Source: Zonotrichia leucophrys gambelii (taxonomy: Eukaryota > Chordata > Aves > Passeriformes > Passerellidae). From it: a stretch of 64,000 nt of DNA. A model generated the notes under the pieces. That model was not told where the DNA came from and did no database searches. It worked only from the letters and a program-made list of their open reading frames with translations. The first letter of the stretch is position 1. Every line of letters starts with the position of its first letter. The stretch is from assembly GCF_028769735.1 (NCBI RefSeq), contig NC_088172.1, forward strand, positions 34,630,897 to 34,694,896. The letters are read 5' to 3'. A program made the translations under genes and the position numbers. This document shows, piece by piece, positions 51,501 through 63,350 of the stretch.

Positions 51501-51590
51501 GGCTATTAACTATTATAAATATCTTCCTTTCTTGCCTTCACAAAAAAACTCAAAAGATGGCTTTCCAGCATTGAGTCAGAATAAAAAATT
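48533..51590. other. Unannotated AT-rich non-coding DNA
   Basis: No gene or recognised repeat is seen. The plus frame at 48855-49133 (92 codons) has no domain that I know and no supporting context. Confidence 0.55.
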
Positions 51591-51620
51591 TTTTAAAAAT
51601 ATCTAGAAATATTTTTAAAA
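51591..51620. repeat. Perfect inverted repeat, 12-bp AT-rich arms
   Basis: TTTTAAAAATAT, the loop CTAGAA, and ATATTTTTAAAA pair fully. This is less unusual than it sounds in AT-rich DNA. Confidence 0.9.
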
Positions 51621-51751
51621 TAGACTGTGTTTTAAAGGCACAGTAGGTATAATGTTATTTTGTAGCATTATGTGAGTCTATGAAGACAAAGTTCTATTTG
51701 GCATAAAGATGGGATGTGAATCGCCATGAAAGAGGAACCAGTAACTGCAAA

Positions 51752-51796
51752 ATTGATGAGAAGATCATTCTCTATGTGAATGATCTTCTCATCAAT
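51752..51796. repeat. Perfect inverted repeat, 19-bp arms, 7-nt loop
   Basis: ATTGATGAGAAGATCATTC at 51752-51770 is the exact reverse complement of GAATGATCTTCTCATCAAT at 51778-51796, with the loop TCTATGT. The arms are of mixed composition, so chance is very unlikely. Ten bases of the right arm, GAATGATCTT, occur again directly after it at 51797-51806. The stem is too short for a typical microRNA precursor, and pairing stops abruptly at both outer ends. Confidence 0.97.
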
Positions 51797-51806
51797 GAAT
51801 GATCTT

Positions 51807-53738
51807 TGTTCTTTGGACAAAAGTTTTGAATAAATATTATATGTCTATGTATATAATATAAATGTATGCATTAAGTGCATATATAATTCAAGCACAGGAA
51901 CATGAAATAGTAGATTCCAGGCTGCTTTTGGATGATATAGATGTGCCAGTATTATTACATGGAGTTGATATTTCAAAATCATGACCTAGATCAACCAATC
52001 TCTTTTCTCCTTCAAGTCCTTGATTAAAAAGTACCTTCTTTATGAGACTTCTCTGATCTGTTCACCAACTTTATCTATACTTGTAAAATATGTTATCTAG
52101 CACAAACTGAAATAGATTCTATAAAACTGAGAATGCTCAGTTGTAATATTTTTAGTGCAGATACTCTGTCTTTCATGTTTTTAAAGGATCTGGCACACAT
52201 ATGGTACCCTATAAAAGCATTAGTTTAGTTTGCATTAAATTAAATTCATCCACAATTTGATATTGCAGGTCGATGTGTTGTCTTCTGTTACTGTAAATCT
52301 AGTTATGTTTTCAGAGAAATATCCTGTATGTAACTATTTCCCATAATATATTTCTTCACAAGCCAACTGACAAGAAAAAAAAAATGAATAGAGGGAAATG
52401 CAAAGCAGAAGAAAGGAAAAGAAGATGGCAGACAAGCAAAGAGTGCATAAAATACTGATAGAAGAAAGGATGGACTATCAGAGAAAAGGATAGACAAAAA
52501 AGAGAAAAAGAGAACTAGTAAAGTTAGAGCATTAGATGAAATATGGACACAGAACAAGAGACATATAAATTTAAAACAGAAGCAATTTCTGCTAAATCAA
52601 CATTGGAACCATGGAAACAAAGTAAGAAACAATGCACAAAAAGTAAAAGAGCGAGGCAGGATGGTTAAACCTTGTTTGAAGGTGGAAAACCATGGCTCTT
52701 TTTTTTTTTTTTCTTTTTTTTTTTCTTTTTTTTTTTCTGCTAGGCATCCTCTGACACTAAAAAATAAACCCCTCCCTCACTGCCATAGTCATGAGTCCAA
52801 AACTCTAAATGCCGAGCCTGGCTGACAGAAGGGCTCTGTTACCTTCCTGTGCTGGTGATTTACTATAAGTCACATCTTCATTGCATGACTAAACCTTCAC
52901 TGCTCTTCTCCTTTCTAGAACTCAAAATATTATTCAGTTTTGTGGATCTCCACAGGTGGCTAAAGCATAGTAAGGATGCCAGTAAGATCATAAGGCCTAT
53001 AAAGGTCTATATAAATAAATGAACTATGGAGCCAACATTTTAACATAAATAGCCCATCCTAAGCTGCCACCTCACTTTGAAGATGGTTTAATTTGCAGAG
53101 CATCTACTATTTGAATTATATACCTTGTTTCTTTATACACATGGATTTTGTTTCTTGGCTTGTCCAGGACAAAAATACTCAAGACATTACAGCAGACAAG
53201 ATTCAGAAATATATTTTTAATCTGTTTATCTCACATGATAGATACAAACTGCTAGCTAGACATTTTGAAATCAAACTCACTATACACAGAAATTTATCTC
53301 AAAGGATAAAGTTACAGTAATTTCTTCCAAAATAGATCTTTTTCCAATGGGAGGAGGGCTTTGTCCAGCTGTCGTCTAATTGCTTTTGTATGTTTTTGTA
53401 AATACACACTGAGGCAAAACGTAAATCATGAAGGTGGAAGCCCAGATTTCATTAATTCCCTAATGTGACCATATTTAAAACTGTCTGCTAACATCTCCAA
53501 GTCTGCCCTGACCTCAAGGCCACAGACTTTCCTGTGACATGGGTCACAGCCCAGTTCTCCTGACATGGCTGCTGCGGTGCTGGAACAAGCAATCAAGCTG
53601 ACAAGAGCTGGACAATGAGTGAGGTCCTCAACTCATGGAAAGTGGGTAGGAATAGGAAATAAAAGGTTTCAACCCTGCCTCCTGGCCTATTTCTGTGTAT
53701 TTTAATCTTCTGCATCATTAAATGGAAAATTTATAAAT
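51807..53738. other. Unannotated non-coding DNA with strand-asymmetric tract
   Basis: No gene is seen. From about 52370 to 52680 the plus strand is strongly purine-rich and is followed directly by a long T-tract (52699-52736). The remainder is ordinary AT-rich sequence. Frames at 52303-52557 (minus) and 53093-53320 (plus) look like composition artefacts. Confidence 0.55.
52699..52736. repeat. T-tract interrupted by single C bases
   Basis: Three T runs of about 11 to 13 bases are separated by single C. It could be the A-tail of a minus-strand retroposed sequence, but no element is recognised upstream or downstream. Confidence 0.9.
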
Positions 53739-53980
53739 AATCACAGAAATATCCAGGTTGGAAAAGACTTCCAAGGTCATCGAGTCCAATCATGGACTGA
53801 TACTGCCTCATCAGCCAGACCGTGGCACTAACTGCCACCTCCAGTCATTTCTTGAACACCTCTAGAGATGGTGACCCAATCATCTTCCTTGGCAATTCAT
53901 TCCAGTGTTTAAGATCCCTATCCATGAAGAAATTCCTCATCATGTCCAACCTGAATTTCCCCTGGTGAAGCTTGGGGCTA
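53739..53980 (-). mobile_element. CR1 LINE fragment, 3' end
   Basis: The plus strand reads as a reverse-complement CR1. It starts with 'aatcacagaaatatccaggt' and continues with 'tggaaaagacttccaaggtc', 'atcgagtccaatcatggact', 'tcttgaacacctctagagat', 'ggtgacccaatcatcttcct', 'attcattccagtgttt' and 'aagaaattcctcat'. It closes with 'ccaacctgaatttcccctgg'. The element is therefore on the minus strand with its 3' end near 53739, truncated at its 5' side. The frame at 53905-54111 (68 codons, plus) starts inside it and is not a gene. Confidence 0.93.
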
Positions 53981-55065
53981 TAAAAAACATTACAAACAAG
54001 CTTGGCACTCATATTTTAGCCACCGTTTTAGATGTCTTGGCCAGACTAAAGGAAAAGAGAGATTGCAGGATCATGTGGATTAAGAGATTTACCTTTATAT
54101 TTTCTGCATAAAGATGAAGACAAAGCAGTTTAGGATGCCAAACCTTTGAAGCACTAAGGAAAAGGTGATATCAAATGCATCCTTACTGATCACCATCTAT
54201 TAGCGCGTGAAGCAGTGCTTAGTGCATTTAATCAAATATCAGTGCAGCTCACTAGGTGGGACATGACCTCTGTGCCAAGGTGGTGGTGGTGGCAGATCCT
54301 GAACTTGCTCCCAGGAAATCCATGGGTGTGTCAGGATAAGTATCATGCAGAACTGAGCCTAAGGGAAATGTTTTATTTGAGAAAACTGTAATCATTACTG
54401 ACAAAATGGAATATGAGTGTGTCTTATTGATCTATTTGAAACCTTAGATTAAAAGTAAGGCAATTTTTCAATGCCTTAGGAGTAATGCCTAGGAATGGTG
54501 TACTTTAAAATGTATGCAGAATAAAAAGTTGGTGTTGACTAAAACACATTACCATCTGCTTCTTTGTTTCATTCCACTAGAGATTAATTGAGTTGATCTG
54601 AGTTAGCAGATACTCTCAATGAAATTACATAGTGTGTTGATGAGTATTTCAATTCAGCTACTGATTAACTTGTTAGAATACCCAGGTGAGGTAATAATTG
54701 TTCCAGAAATCTGAATACGAAATTTTAAAACCAAGTTCCTGCTTGTTCTTGAAGGTTGTGCTGACTTAAGGATTTTCTTATTTGTGTCATTACCACCCAC
54801 ACTTTAAATAATTAAGCCCTACACACATACACATCATATGAGCTTATGTGTGCATATATTTGTAAATCTATGTGTATTTATAAAGGTGTATGTAGATACA
54901 TAGACACGTATTTATTTAGACATGTGGCAGTCATAACCATTGCTATAACAGGATTTTCACATGTGTCTGTACTGTAGATTTTTCATCTCAAGTTATTATG
55001 AGATGTGATTCTTTATTGCGTAAGAATTGCCTAATTTTCTAAATTTTCTTCTCCTGGAATCCCAC

Positions 55066-55089
55066 ATATATATATATATATATATATAT
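55066..55089. repeat. (AT)12 microsatellite
   Basis: An uninterrupted AT dinucleotide array of 24 bases. Confidence 0.95.
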
Positions 55090-58000
55090 GCCTTTTAGGT
55101 TGTTTAAAAGTCTTGTCTTGAGACTCTTTTTACAGTGTAATTTTGCTCCAAAGTAATTAACCTGGAAAACATATCTTTCAATCAGCATATTTATTCAAAC
55201 TATTCAAATAGTCTAAATAAATGGATGATAGACAAGAGAAATCAAGTAAGTTACTGTACAGACACGGTAGAGCCACAGGCTCCATGACATGAGTTAATGT
55301 GATGTAATTTTGTCCCTTGTATACCATCATCAGTGTAAATGCTAATATTTCTAAATGAGTTGCAATTTTGCCAGCTCCATTGACTTCAACAGAGCTTCAG
55401 TTGAGTGGAGCTACACCCACATTAAATTTCAAGTTTGAAAGGATTGTTTGGAATAGATTTGTTCTCCTTTAGAAATTAATCATTGTTTCTAAAACAATAT
55501 TAAATTTCCCATCTAAAAAATAGACAATTACAACTGGAAATATATAGTTGCTTAAGGTAGCAGAAATCATTCCAAACCATTTTTGTTAGAGTGAAATAAA
55601 ACCATGAGAGTAATATTATTTCAGGAATGAAAACAAATTTCAGTTCTGAAGCATGACCAAGTAAAAGATACCCACTATTTCGTTCATTATTTTATTGAGC
55701 TCAGAGTAATTCTGGTTCACAACTTTATGTTCCATATAATACAATTATACACACCTGAGCCTTGACATCTGAGTTCCATAACTTTTTTACAACTCCAGAG
55801 GAAAGCCTTTTGTGAATTTACAAGCAATTCCTGCAGCAGTGCTCCTGATAAAGTATGCCTAAGCATACAACAGGCAAAATAATTTGTTTTTCATAATAGT
55901 AATGCCTCATTATCATTTTAGAACACATAGCACTTATGCTAAGATGTTAAATATGAAATGCTCTTTTATTTAAGAGTGAGGGTTTTTCTGTTTTGTCTCT
56001 TTTTTTGTCCTCAGTACTTCAAGTCAAGCTGTGAGGAAAATCTCTTATGCCTGCTATGCAGTTTTATCTTAATCCAGGAAAGTGGGAATCTAGCAAATGA
56101 AAAATAATCCAAAAGTTAATGCGGAACAAAATATCTAGGCAAAATTTGGACAGCACAAAATTCTTAGTGCACAGAAATCCTGACTGAGCAATAGTCTGTC
56201 TCTAGTAAAGAATGATTTTAAAGGTGAACACCCGTATCATTTATTTCTTTGTTATTAACATTAGCATTGCTTTTTAAATTTGACTGTGAAGCAATTTCTG
56301 TAGCTTTATAAAGAAAACACAAGCAAACATCATGGACTGCCTTTTTGATGGGTGCTGTATATACAATATTTACTCTTAATATTAAGCAAGGATGATGTCT
56401 CAGTTCTGCAGCATGAAGCACAATGACAAATTCACAATCTCTGAGGTGATGAAATATGAAAAATTCTGTCATATATATAGCTATAGCTATATATATATAC
56501 ACTTTACCAAGTTTTGGTTTTTTCAACTCTCATGCTGGAAAAAATAATTTTTGTTTAGGTTCACACATTTCACATTTAAAGAAGTCTCACCACACTTCTT
56601 GACAAACAAGGTTTTGGGCAAGGCTTATTCATAGTTTTTTTTTTTTTTTCCTTAGGAAAAAATATGACAGTTTTTGAGGCTAAATGTACAAATTGTGTAA
56701 AATAGGTTACCTACCATTAAGCTTGTTGAAAAAAATGGGGAAAAATGAAAAGCTGTTTTCTGTCTTGGTCGAGTGCATTGAAATAAACAAAGTGTTTAGC
56801 TAGATATTTCTATTTTACTTTAATTAAAAGAGAATGGATATATTAAAGAAAAGGCATAGATAGCTTTTATGGCAATAATTGCTTTCACTTGGAAGGATTA
56901 ACATAGAAATCAGATATATTACTGAAAATAAATATGAAGCAAATAAACTAACCTAACAATGCCAATTACTTCTATTAAATCACATAGTTAATATGGATTT
57001 GATTCACAGGTAGATGAGGACAGGGGTTCTTTCATTACACAACCTTTGCTGCCACTGCATCTTCAAGATATTTTCTGTTGGAAGTGAGTATTCAACACAT
57101 GCCTATAAACAAGTGCTTCTTGCAGTCTCTGATGGCAGCTGACAGCCAGGACTTGAAGTCAATTTTCAGCAAACATGGCATATTTTCACCCCTTTCTGTA
57201 AATGATGGAATCCCTAAAGAAGGGATACTACAAAAGGGCCAACATGGGATTTTAATGTTTCAAAATTCATTGGTATAAACTATTCCTTTTGTTTAGTTTT
57301 GTTTTTTAAGAAAATAAATTACAAGCCTGAATTGAAAATTCAGATCATGTTTTTAGTACTTTTTTATGTTAAGCATTAATAACTGGTTAAAAGCAGCCTC
57401 AGAAGTGTTTTGTTCCTAAGTGGTAACAATGCCAAGAAGTAGGTTTCACTTTTGACATCATCTTGCACGAGAGTATTACTCATAATATTACTGTGGATCT
57501 TGATGATCCAAAGAGGGTTTACAGAATCAGTTACTTGGGAAATCACTGTGTCGGCAGTCCAAGGACACAGTGTTTGGTCCAAGCTGCACCTCAAGTAGGG
57601 TCAACAATGAAAAAAGGCTATGCTATCTAGGCCTTTGTCCAGTCAGGCCTTGCAAGTGTCCAACTGAATTTATTGATTCTCTATGCAAACACTCCAGTGT
57701 TTGCAGAGTGGAAATGTACAGAGATGAATTAGAGAATAGCTGTTTGGGCTGATGCAATCAAAACTTTTGTTCAGAAGGTGCTCATTCTTCTTGACAGATG
57801 TTTTCTGAAAAAAGCCAAGGTTTACAAAATTTTAATGGCTGAAAAACTCCAGTTTCAAAATCCTGAAAAATATCTTAATTTTCTGGACTTCACAGTGATG
57901 AAAGTATCATCTCTGACAAAGGTTCAAGGCTGCCTGGTATGAAACCATATGTGACAAAAAGGCAAGTGGTGTCAGGAGCTCATAGTCAGGATTCTGGGTT

Positions 58001-58611
58001 GAAATTGTGAAACTAAGATAGCCCAACCCTGGGGCAGAATGAGTAGTTTTGATGAAATTTTTGTGGTACTCTACAGAGTCTCTGTTTCTGTTACCAATCT
58101 TCACTTCTGAAAACTGTTAGCACTGTCTCATTGGTAATCTGATATTTGTGAGCTTCCACAGAGAAAAAGCCCTGAAAGATCATTTAAAAATAAATAAATA
58201 ATGCTGAAAAGGAACACTTTTAGATGGTGAATATGCTATTCCTATTAAAAAAGAGGAAAATGTGCAGTCATGCCTAGCTTATTTTTGAAAGGCTTGTGCC
58301 TGCCTCTCTTGACAGCTCTAAGGCATAATGGTAAAACACTGACACTTACAAACCAATTCCTGTGCTTCGACTTCATTGCTAAAGAGTCAGTTTTGCTCAG
58401 GGCATGGTGAGATAAGAAGTAATGAAAGTAGTAGTAATTTAGTACATATTTCAATAAACTCTTCCCTCAAACTCATCCAGACCTCACTGCTAAGATATGA
58501 CATTGGAAAACTACAGTTATTGAGGAGATTTACTTACAAATTATATGAAGCTTTGGAAAGGTACAGATTTCATGTCTAACTGCATAAGCATTCCATATAT
58601 TTTTAAAAATG

Positions 58612-58636
58612 CAACAAAACCAAACCAAACCAAAAC
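58612..58636. repeat. Short (AACCA)n pentanucleotide run
   Basis: About four units of AAACC are flanked by A-rich sequence. Confidence 0.8.
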
Positions 58637-59769
58637 TTCCTTTTCAGTGCAGTTAAATAGATGGCAACATCTTTCCTGATAACAGCTCTGAAGGTGGGGG
58701 CCCTGATCCCTGAGACTATAGCTAAAAGCAGAATCTTTGTAAACACTGTGCGTCTAGAAGAACATTTATTTCTGAAAATCAGTCTGGTTTGCCCTGAAAT
58801 CCCTCTGCCTTGTAGGTAACATCATAACGTTGCCTTGCTCTTCCAGAATAGCAAGTGGAAGGAAGACAGCTTCTTGAAGACCTTGAGGAAACCAGAAATT
58901 GTTTGTCATAGAGGTGGTCAACAGGGACTGATTTACCTATCAAGAGCACCTGAACTTTTTCATGAAGCTCAGACTCCAGAATTCTCTTCTACAGAGAACC
59001 ATCCAAGTTTGGTAGGCAGTAGCTGATGATGATTAGTTTCACTTCATCATATAGAATGGTTAAACATCAGAATTTTACTCTTGTACAAGATTAAGTTCAT
59101 TTTTAGTCACTGAGTATCTTGTTGTAGCAGTGGTCACAGCGATTTTGTTCTCAAGGCTTCTGAATGATCAACGATCTCAAAAAGTATTGCATTGGGTGAC
59201 ACTTTCTGTTTCCCACTACTCTGTCAACACTGGTAGTCTTTTCATGGAAGTGTCTGTGTCACTATACTCCTATGCATTTGAGTTAATCCAGTATTTCGCG
59301 ATTCAAACTCCTTAAGCAAGTTATGGATTTCTTTGCTAGTCATTCAACTACTTTTTAAAACATTGTGCTGTTTACCCCTTCACATTGTGCTGTAAATCTC
59401 AGTTGGCAGGTAACTTAAGTTAGGAATTGTTACTGATTAATTCATGGGCAGTATAGATCATAGATTTCCTTTTATGCATATGGTCTATTGGCTTGTGTTC
59501 TCTTTGCTCTCCTGTTGAGGAAGGTCTTATGCTTATCTGCTTTGCTGCACTTTTTCCTGGAAAAGGTTTCAAAACCATGTGTTACCACCTTCACAGTATG
59601 TATTTCTTGAAATTCAGGGCTCTTCCTAACTGTAGCAATATGGATAAAGAGAATCACAAAACAATTTAGATTAAACAAAGCCTTTTTATTCTATTCCCCA
59701 ACTCAAAGTGGGGCCAGTCTTGTACTATATCAGATTGTTTACAGTCTTATAAAATTAGGTGTTTAATAT

Positions 59770-60150
59770 CTCCAAGGACTGAGATGCTTCTCTGGGAAAA
59801 CTGTGACCACCTTCATATTAAATACAATGCCTCTCCCAGATTTCCATCATTCACACATAATGTGCTCCAGCCTCCTAACCTATTTGGTGTCCCTTCTGGA
59901 CTCATTCTAGAATGCCAAGGTCTTTCCTGAGCCGGGGAGACCAAAACTGAGCACAATACTGCAAAGACTTCTCGGGTACCAAAGAGAGGGGGAAAAGCAC
60001 TTCCCAAACTGATGAGTGCACCCTTGCTATTACAACCCCATATGCAGTTGGTCTTCCCTGCTGCAAAGCCACTAATTTCTGACTCACCTTCAGCCTGTTG
60101 TTCATGCAACCACCACATATGCTACTGCAAAAATCCCTGTACTGCTTGCT
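59770..60150 (-). mobile_element. Diverged CR1 LINE fragment, internal region
   Basis: The plus strand follows a reverse-complement CR1 in order: 'tctccaaggactgagatgc', 'ttctctgggaaaactgtgac', 'tgctccagcctcctaaccta', 'gtgtcccttctggactcatt', 'gagaccaaaactgagcacaa', 'tactgcaaagacttctcggg' and 'ctgactcaccttcagcctgt', followed by 'tgttcatgcaaccacca'. This spans the boundary between the coding body and the 3' UTR of CR1. Both ends are eroded and the right boundary is uncertain. Overlapping minus-strand frames (59813-60118, 60171-59902) partly follow the old coding strand but are broken and short. Confidence 0.8.
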
Positions 60151-61120
60151 GTCTATATGTAAGGGCATCAAAGATGTATTTGAGAAGACATTTTTTAGCT
60201 TAGTAGACTTCTGTCAGTACAGATTTTCAAGGTTTGGTGGAAACATTGCCTTGGTCTGGCAGTGCAGTCAGCTGCTTCACCTGCAAGTGCTTTTACAGTT
60301 CATAGAATAGCACAGTATCATTGGCAAAAAAACCAAAAGCCATAGTACTGAATCTTAATTTGGAAAAAATTTGGCAAGGCTTATAAATTCAGTCTTGAAG
60401 TACTTTTAATTCTACTGTCCATTTAGCAATTTTGTTCTGTTCTGTGAAGTTCTTTTTTTTTTTTTTTAAGTGTGAAGTTGCAGTTCTTTCATTACTTTCA
60501 ATTACAAAATAAAATCCACTTATTCCATAACAACATGATGTTTAAAATCAAGGCATGAGATTCATCTTCCAGAACACCAGTGAATAGCATTCTTCCAAAA
60601 AAAAAAGGCGTGTTCATCATGACATTTACAATGCTAATTTACACAAAACTTAAAAGCAGAACCATTCTTATTTAGAAATCTCCTTTCACTATGGCTTTCT
60701 TCCTCACTTACCGTCTTCTCCCATATTAGGAAGAGATTATTTGTCAGTCAAGAATGTGAAAGTTATTCCAAAGGAATACAAACCTATGTGATAGAAAGAT
60801 AACCACTTTTCCTTAGGGACTAGTACCAGTACTTTCTCTTTGCTAAAGGGATGATGAGACCTGTGCATGTAAGAATTACATTAATTTCCTCAGAACTTCA
60901 CCTCATGAGCCAAATGCTTCTTTCTAAGTGTTGTGCTTTGTAATAGTACTCTCCAGTTTTGTCTTCTCCCTGAAACAACCAGCATCCTGAGCCAGGGAAG
61001 AAAAAGCCCCCCCCTCCATCCCCTCTCTGCATGGTGTGAGGTGGTATTTAACAACACCAGGATTCTGTCTGTCACCCTCCCTCTCCTGGCTAGAACCAGG
61101 AAAAAGAGATAATATATACT
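60151..61120. other. Unannotated AT-rich non-coding DNA
   Basis: No gene is seen. T and A runs occur at 60453-60467 and about 60597-60606. A C-run and GC-richer patch at about 60990-61090 lies next to the following CR1 but does not look like part of it. Confidence 0.55.
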
Positions 61121-61290
61121 TACTGGAATGTTGCTCAGAGAAGCTGTGGATGTCCCATCCCTGGAAGTGTTCAAGGACAGGTTGGATGAGGCTTTGAGCA
61201 ATCTGGTCTAGTGAAATATATACCTGCCCATGGCAGGGGATCTGGAACTGGGTGATATTTAAGGTCCCTTTCAATCCAAACCATTTTTTT
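61121..61290 (+). mobile_element. CR1 LINE fragment, 3' end
   Basis: The ordered phrases are 'actggaatgttgctcagaga', 'agctgtggatgtcccatccc', 'tggaagtgttcaaggacagg', 'ttggatgaggctttgagcaa', 'tctggtctagtg', 'cctgcccatggcaggggatc', 'tttaaggtccctttcaatcc' and 'aaaccatt'. This is the standard CR1 3' UTR on the plus strand, ending where the ATTCTATGA tail would begin. Here a T run and 'cattatg' replace the tail. Two minus-strand frames (60890-61201, 60924-61295) cross it and are incidental. Confidence 0.95.
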
Positions 61291-62775
61291 TTCATTATGT
61301 TTCTTAATCTCTATTTCCTTTTTGTTTCTCAAATGCCACTTCTATAAAACAAAAAATTCTGTCCAGAATATGACCATGCCATGGAAATGTTTGTCCTGAC
61401 CTGAGTGGAAGTAGGAAACACCTCCCCATTCTCTTTATCCTTCAATATCATACTTTTGTTGTAAAATGAGCATGGGACACAGTAAAGAAGGCAACAAATC
61501 TCAACTAATCTGGCAGAACACTTCACCTCTTTCCTGTGAAGTGGGCTACACATCACCAGCTGGGGGTGTCACATTCAGCAGGTGGGATTCTCAATTTACA
61601 GGCAGAACAGCTTGATTTAAGTCTGTTGACTCTTGGCTTCAAAACACAAATGAGTTACTGCAGGGTAAGATGCTACTACTGCATGTTGGCAGCTTCACAG
61701 CAGCTGTCTGAGTGCCTGTGTACAGCTCACAGCAAATGTGAGAGCACTGAAGGCATCTCAGATCTCCTTCATAGTTCAGAACAATACGGGGAGATGCTCT
61801 TTCTGGCTCTGTGGTTAGTTATTACATTTAATTGGAAAGAAAATATGTGGTTGCTAATTCTTCCTCCTACCTACTTTTGAGCAGGCCGCATGTATTCCTG
61901 GATCTGAGAAATCAGTTTGTCTCCCAAAATAGTTTGTTTAGTCTTAGAAGAAGACATATACTTAAGGATATATCAGCCAAAGATTCAGAAAAATGCACAT
62001 ATGTGCATTTGCCCCAAATTTTGGAGTTTTCATTTCACTTATTTTAGGATGGCAGTATCACTGAAAGAGAATTTCATCAGCAGAATAGTCAATTTTGTAT
62101 CAATTCAATGATAATAGCTCACTTAGCTCAAGCTTTTTTTCATTTGCTTTTCTTTTATTTCTCTTTTGCTTGATGTTCAGGAGCATTTACACCAAGAGAA
62201 ATAGAACACTCAGGTCTATAAACAGAGGTAAGAAAAAAGCCCAAGGAGTTAGCATGGGCTTGTTGAGTATTCTTAAAGGATTAGTATTGTGCGAACAATT
62301 AATGGTTCACTAAAGAACAGGACTGATCCAAGGTTACATTCTGACACCATTGTTATTGGTTCTAGCAAATTATTGGATACTGAGGAAAGAATAGTAATTT
62401 GCAACAATTTACTTCTTATTGATGTTTTAAATTGTGTGTAACTCCTGCATAGAGAGAACAATACACAAGGTAAGGAGGCACTAATTATTCCATTGCAGTC
62501 TCTTTAACAAAAATACCCTTTCTTGTTGTAGAAAAAGATTGTTGTAGGCAAAAAATTCTAAAAGTGGCTTTATTTTGACAGAAACTTTATATCACTAATA
62601 TAACTATGTGAATAGAAGAATTATGAGTATCAAATAAAGATGTTGATTCTTGATTATTTGACTATAAATATACAGTACTAGTCTGTACTGTCTTCATGTG
62701 TTATATTTTTGATAAGTCTAGTTAATGAGTGGGCAGAATAGGTTGCGTTTTTCACTTCCCTTCTGTGTGGGTGAC
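61291..62775. other. Unannotated non-coding DNA
   Basis: No gene is seen. The plus frame at 61536-61880 (114 codons) is unrecognised. An exact 20-bp palindrome lies at 61991-62010. Confidence 0.55.
61991..62010. repeat. Perfect 20-bp palindrome
   Basis: AAATGCACATATGTGCATTT equals its own reverse complement. It contains two overlapping octamer-like ATGCA cores facing each other. Confidence 0.97.
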
Positions 62776-62935
62776 CAGGCCCTGGAGCAGATCATGATGA
62801 GTTTGTGGAGTCTGCCTCACTGAACACAATCCTCTGCCTTGTGCTCTGGGTTGACCCTGCTTGAGCAGAGAGGTTGGACCAGATGGCCTGCTGGGGTCCC
62901 TGCCATCCTGACCCAGTCTGAGTTTCTGTGAAATA
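62776..62935 (+). mobile_element. CR1 LINE fragment, 3' end
   Basis: 'tttgtggagtctgcctcact' corresponds to the CR1 phrase 'gttgtggagtctcc'. It is followed by 'ttgaccctgcttgagcagag', 'aggttggaccagatggcctg', 'ctggggtccctgccatcctg' and a worn tail 'gtttctgtgaaataaa'. This is a CR1 3' UTR of the subfamily that ends in 'attctgtga', on the plus strand. Confidence 0.88.
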
Positions 62936-63040
62936 AAGGTTTATGTGTTAGAAAGGCCAGGCCAAAAGAGAAGGCTGTTTAGATGAACAGGCAACTCTGA
63001 CCTGAGGTAAACACCTGTGGTGGTGTACAGAAGCGGGAAC
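62936..63040. other. Spacer between two CR1 pieces
   Basis: About 100 bases not clearly assignable to CR1 separate two same-strand CR1 segments. Confidence 0.5.
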
Positions 63041-63350
63041 AGAGGAAGATTGCCCAGAAGTACAGAGGCATTTCTCAAGTGTGCATGGATGGAGTTAGAA
63101 GAGCTAAAGTTCAGCTGGAAATTAATCCAGATAGGGATTTCAGGAACATGAAAAAGAGTTTCTACAACTATGTCATCAGCAAAATAAAACTAAGGAGAAT
63201 GTGACTACAGGGATCCCTGCTGCTCAGTGGAACAAAGGACATACTGACTGGTCAAGGCCTTGGATAAAGCCAAGACACTGAGAGTCTTTCTTGCTTCAGC
63301 TATTACCAGCAAGATCCATCTTTTGTTCTCCCAGGCCCAAAATCTCCAGA
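63041..63350 (+). mobile_element. CR1 LINE fragment, ORF2 region between endonuclease and reverse transcriptase
   Basis: In order, the plus strand matches the central CR1 ORF2: 'aagtacagaggcatttctca', 'gatggagttagaagagctaa', 'gttcagctggaaattaatcc', 'atgaaaaagagtttctacaa', 'ctatgtcatcagcaaaata', 'aaggagaatgtg', 'cctgctgctcagtgg' and 'tactgactggtcaaggcc'. It ends with 'ctttcttgcttcagctatta' and 'tctcccaggccc'. Frame-breaking changes are evident, so no protein is made. It belongs to the body of the element, whereas the piece just upstream is a 3' end, so the two come from separate insertions or from a rearranged pair. Confidence 0.88.

Larger units (their letters stand above)
53981..59769. other. 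Unannotated AT-rich non-coding DNA
   Basis: No gene is seen over 5.8 kb. Microsatellites include (AT)12 at 55066-55089, a TA/GCTATA cluster at about 56471-56500, and CCAAA-type units at about 58613-58635. A 15-base T run lies at about 56635-56649. Frames such as 56218-56526 (minus, 102 codons) and 58835-59026 (plus) have no recognisable domain. Confidence 0.55.

Noticed and set aside
51752..51796. MicroRNA precursor
   Set aside because: The stem is only 19 bp with abrupt ends. Typical precursors need about 30 bp with flanking basal pairing.
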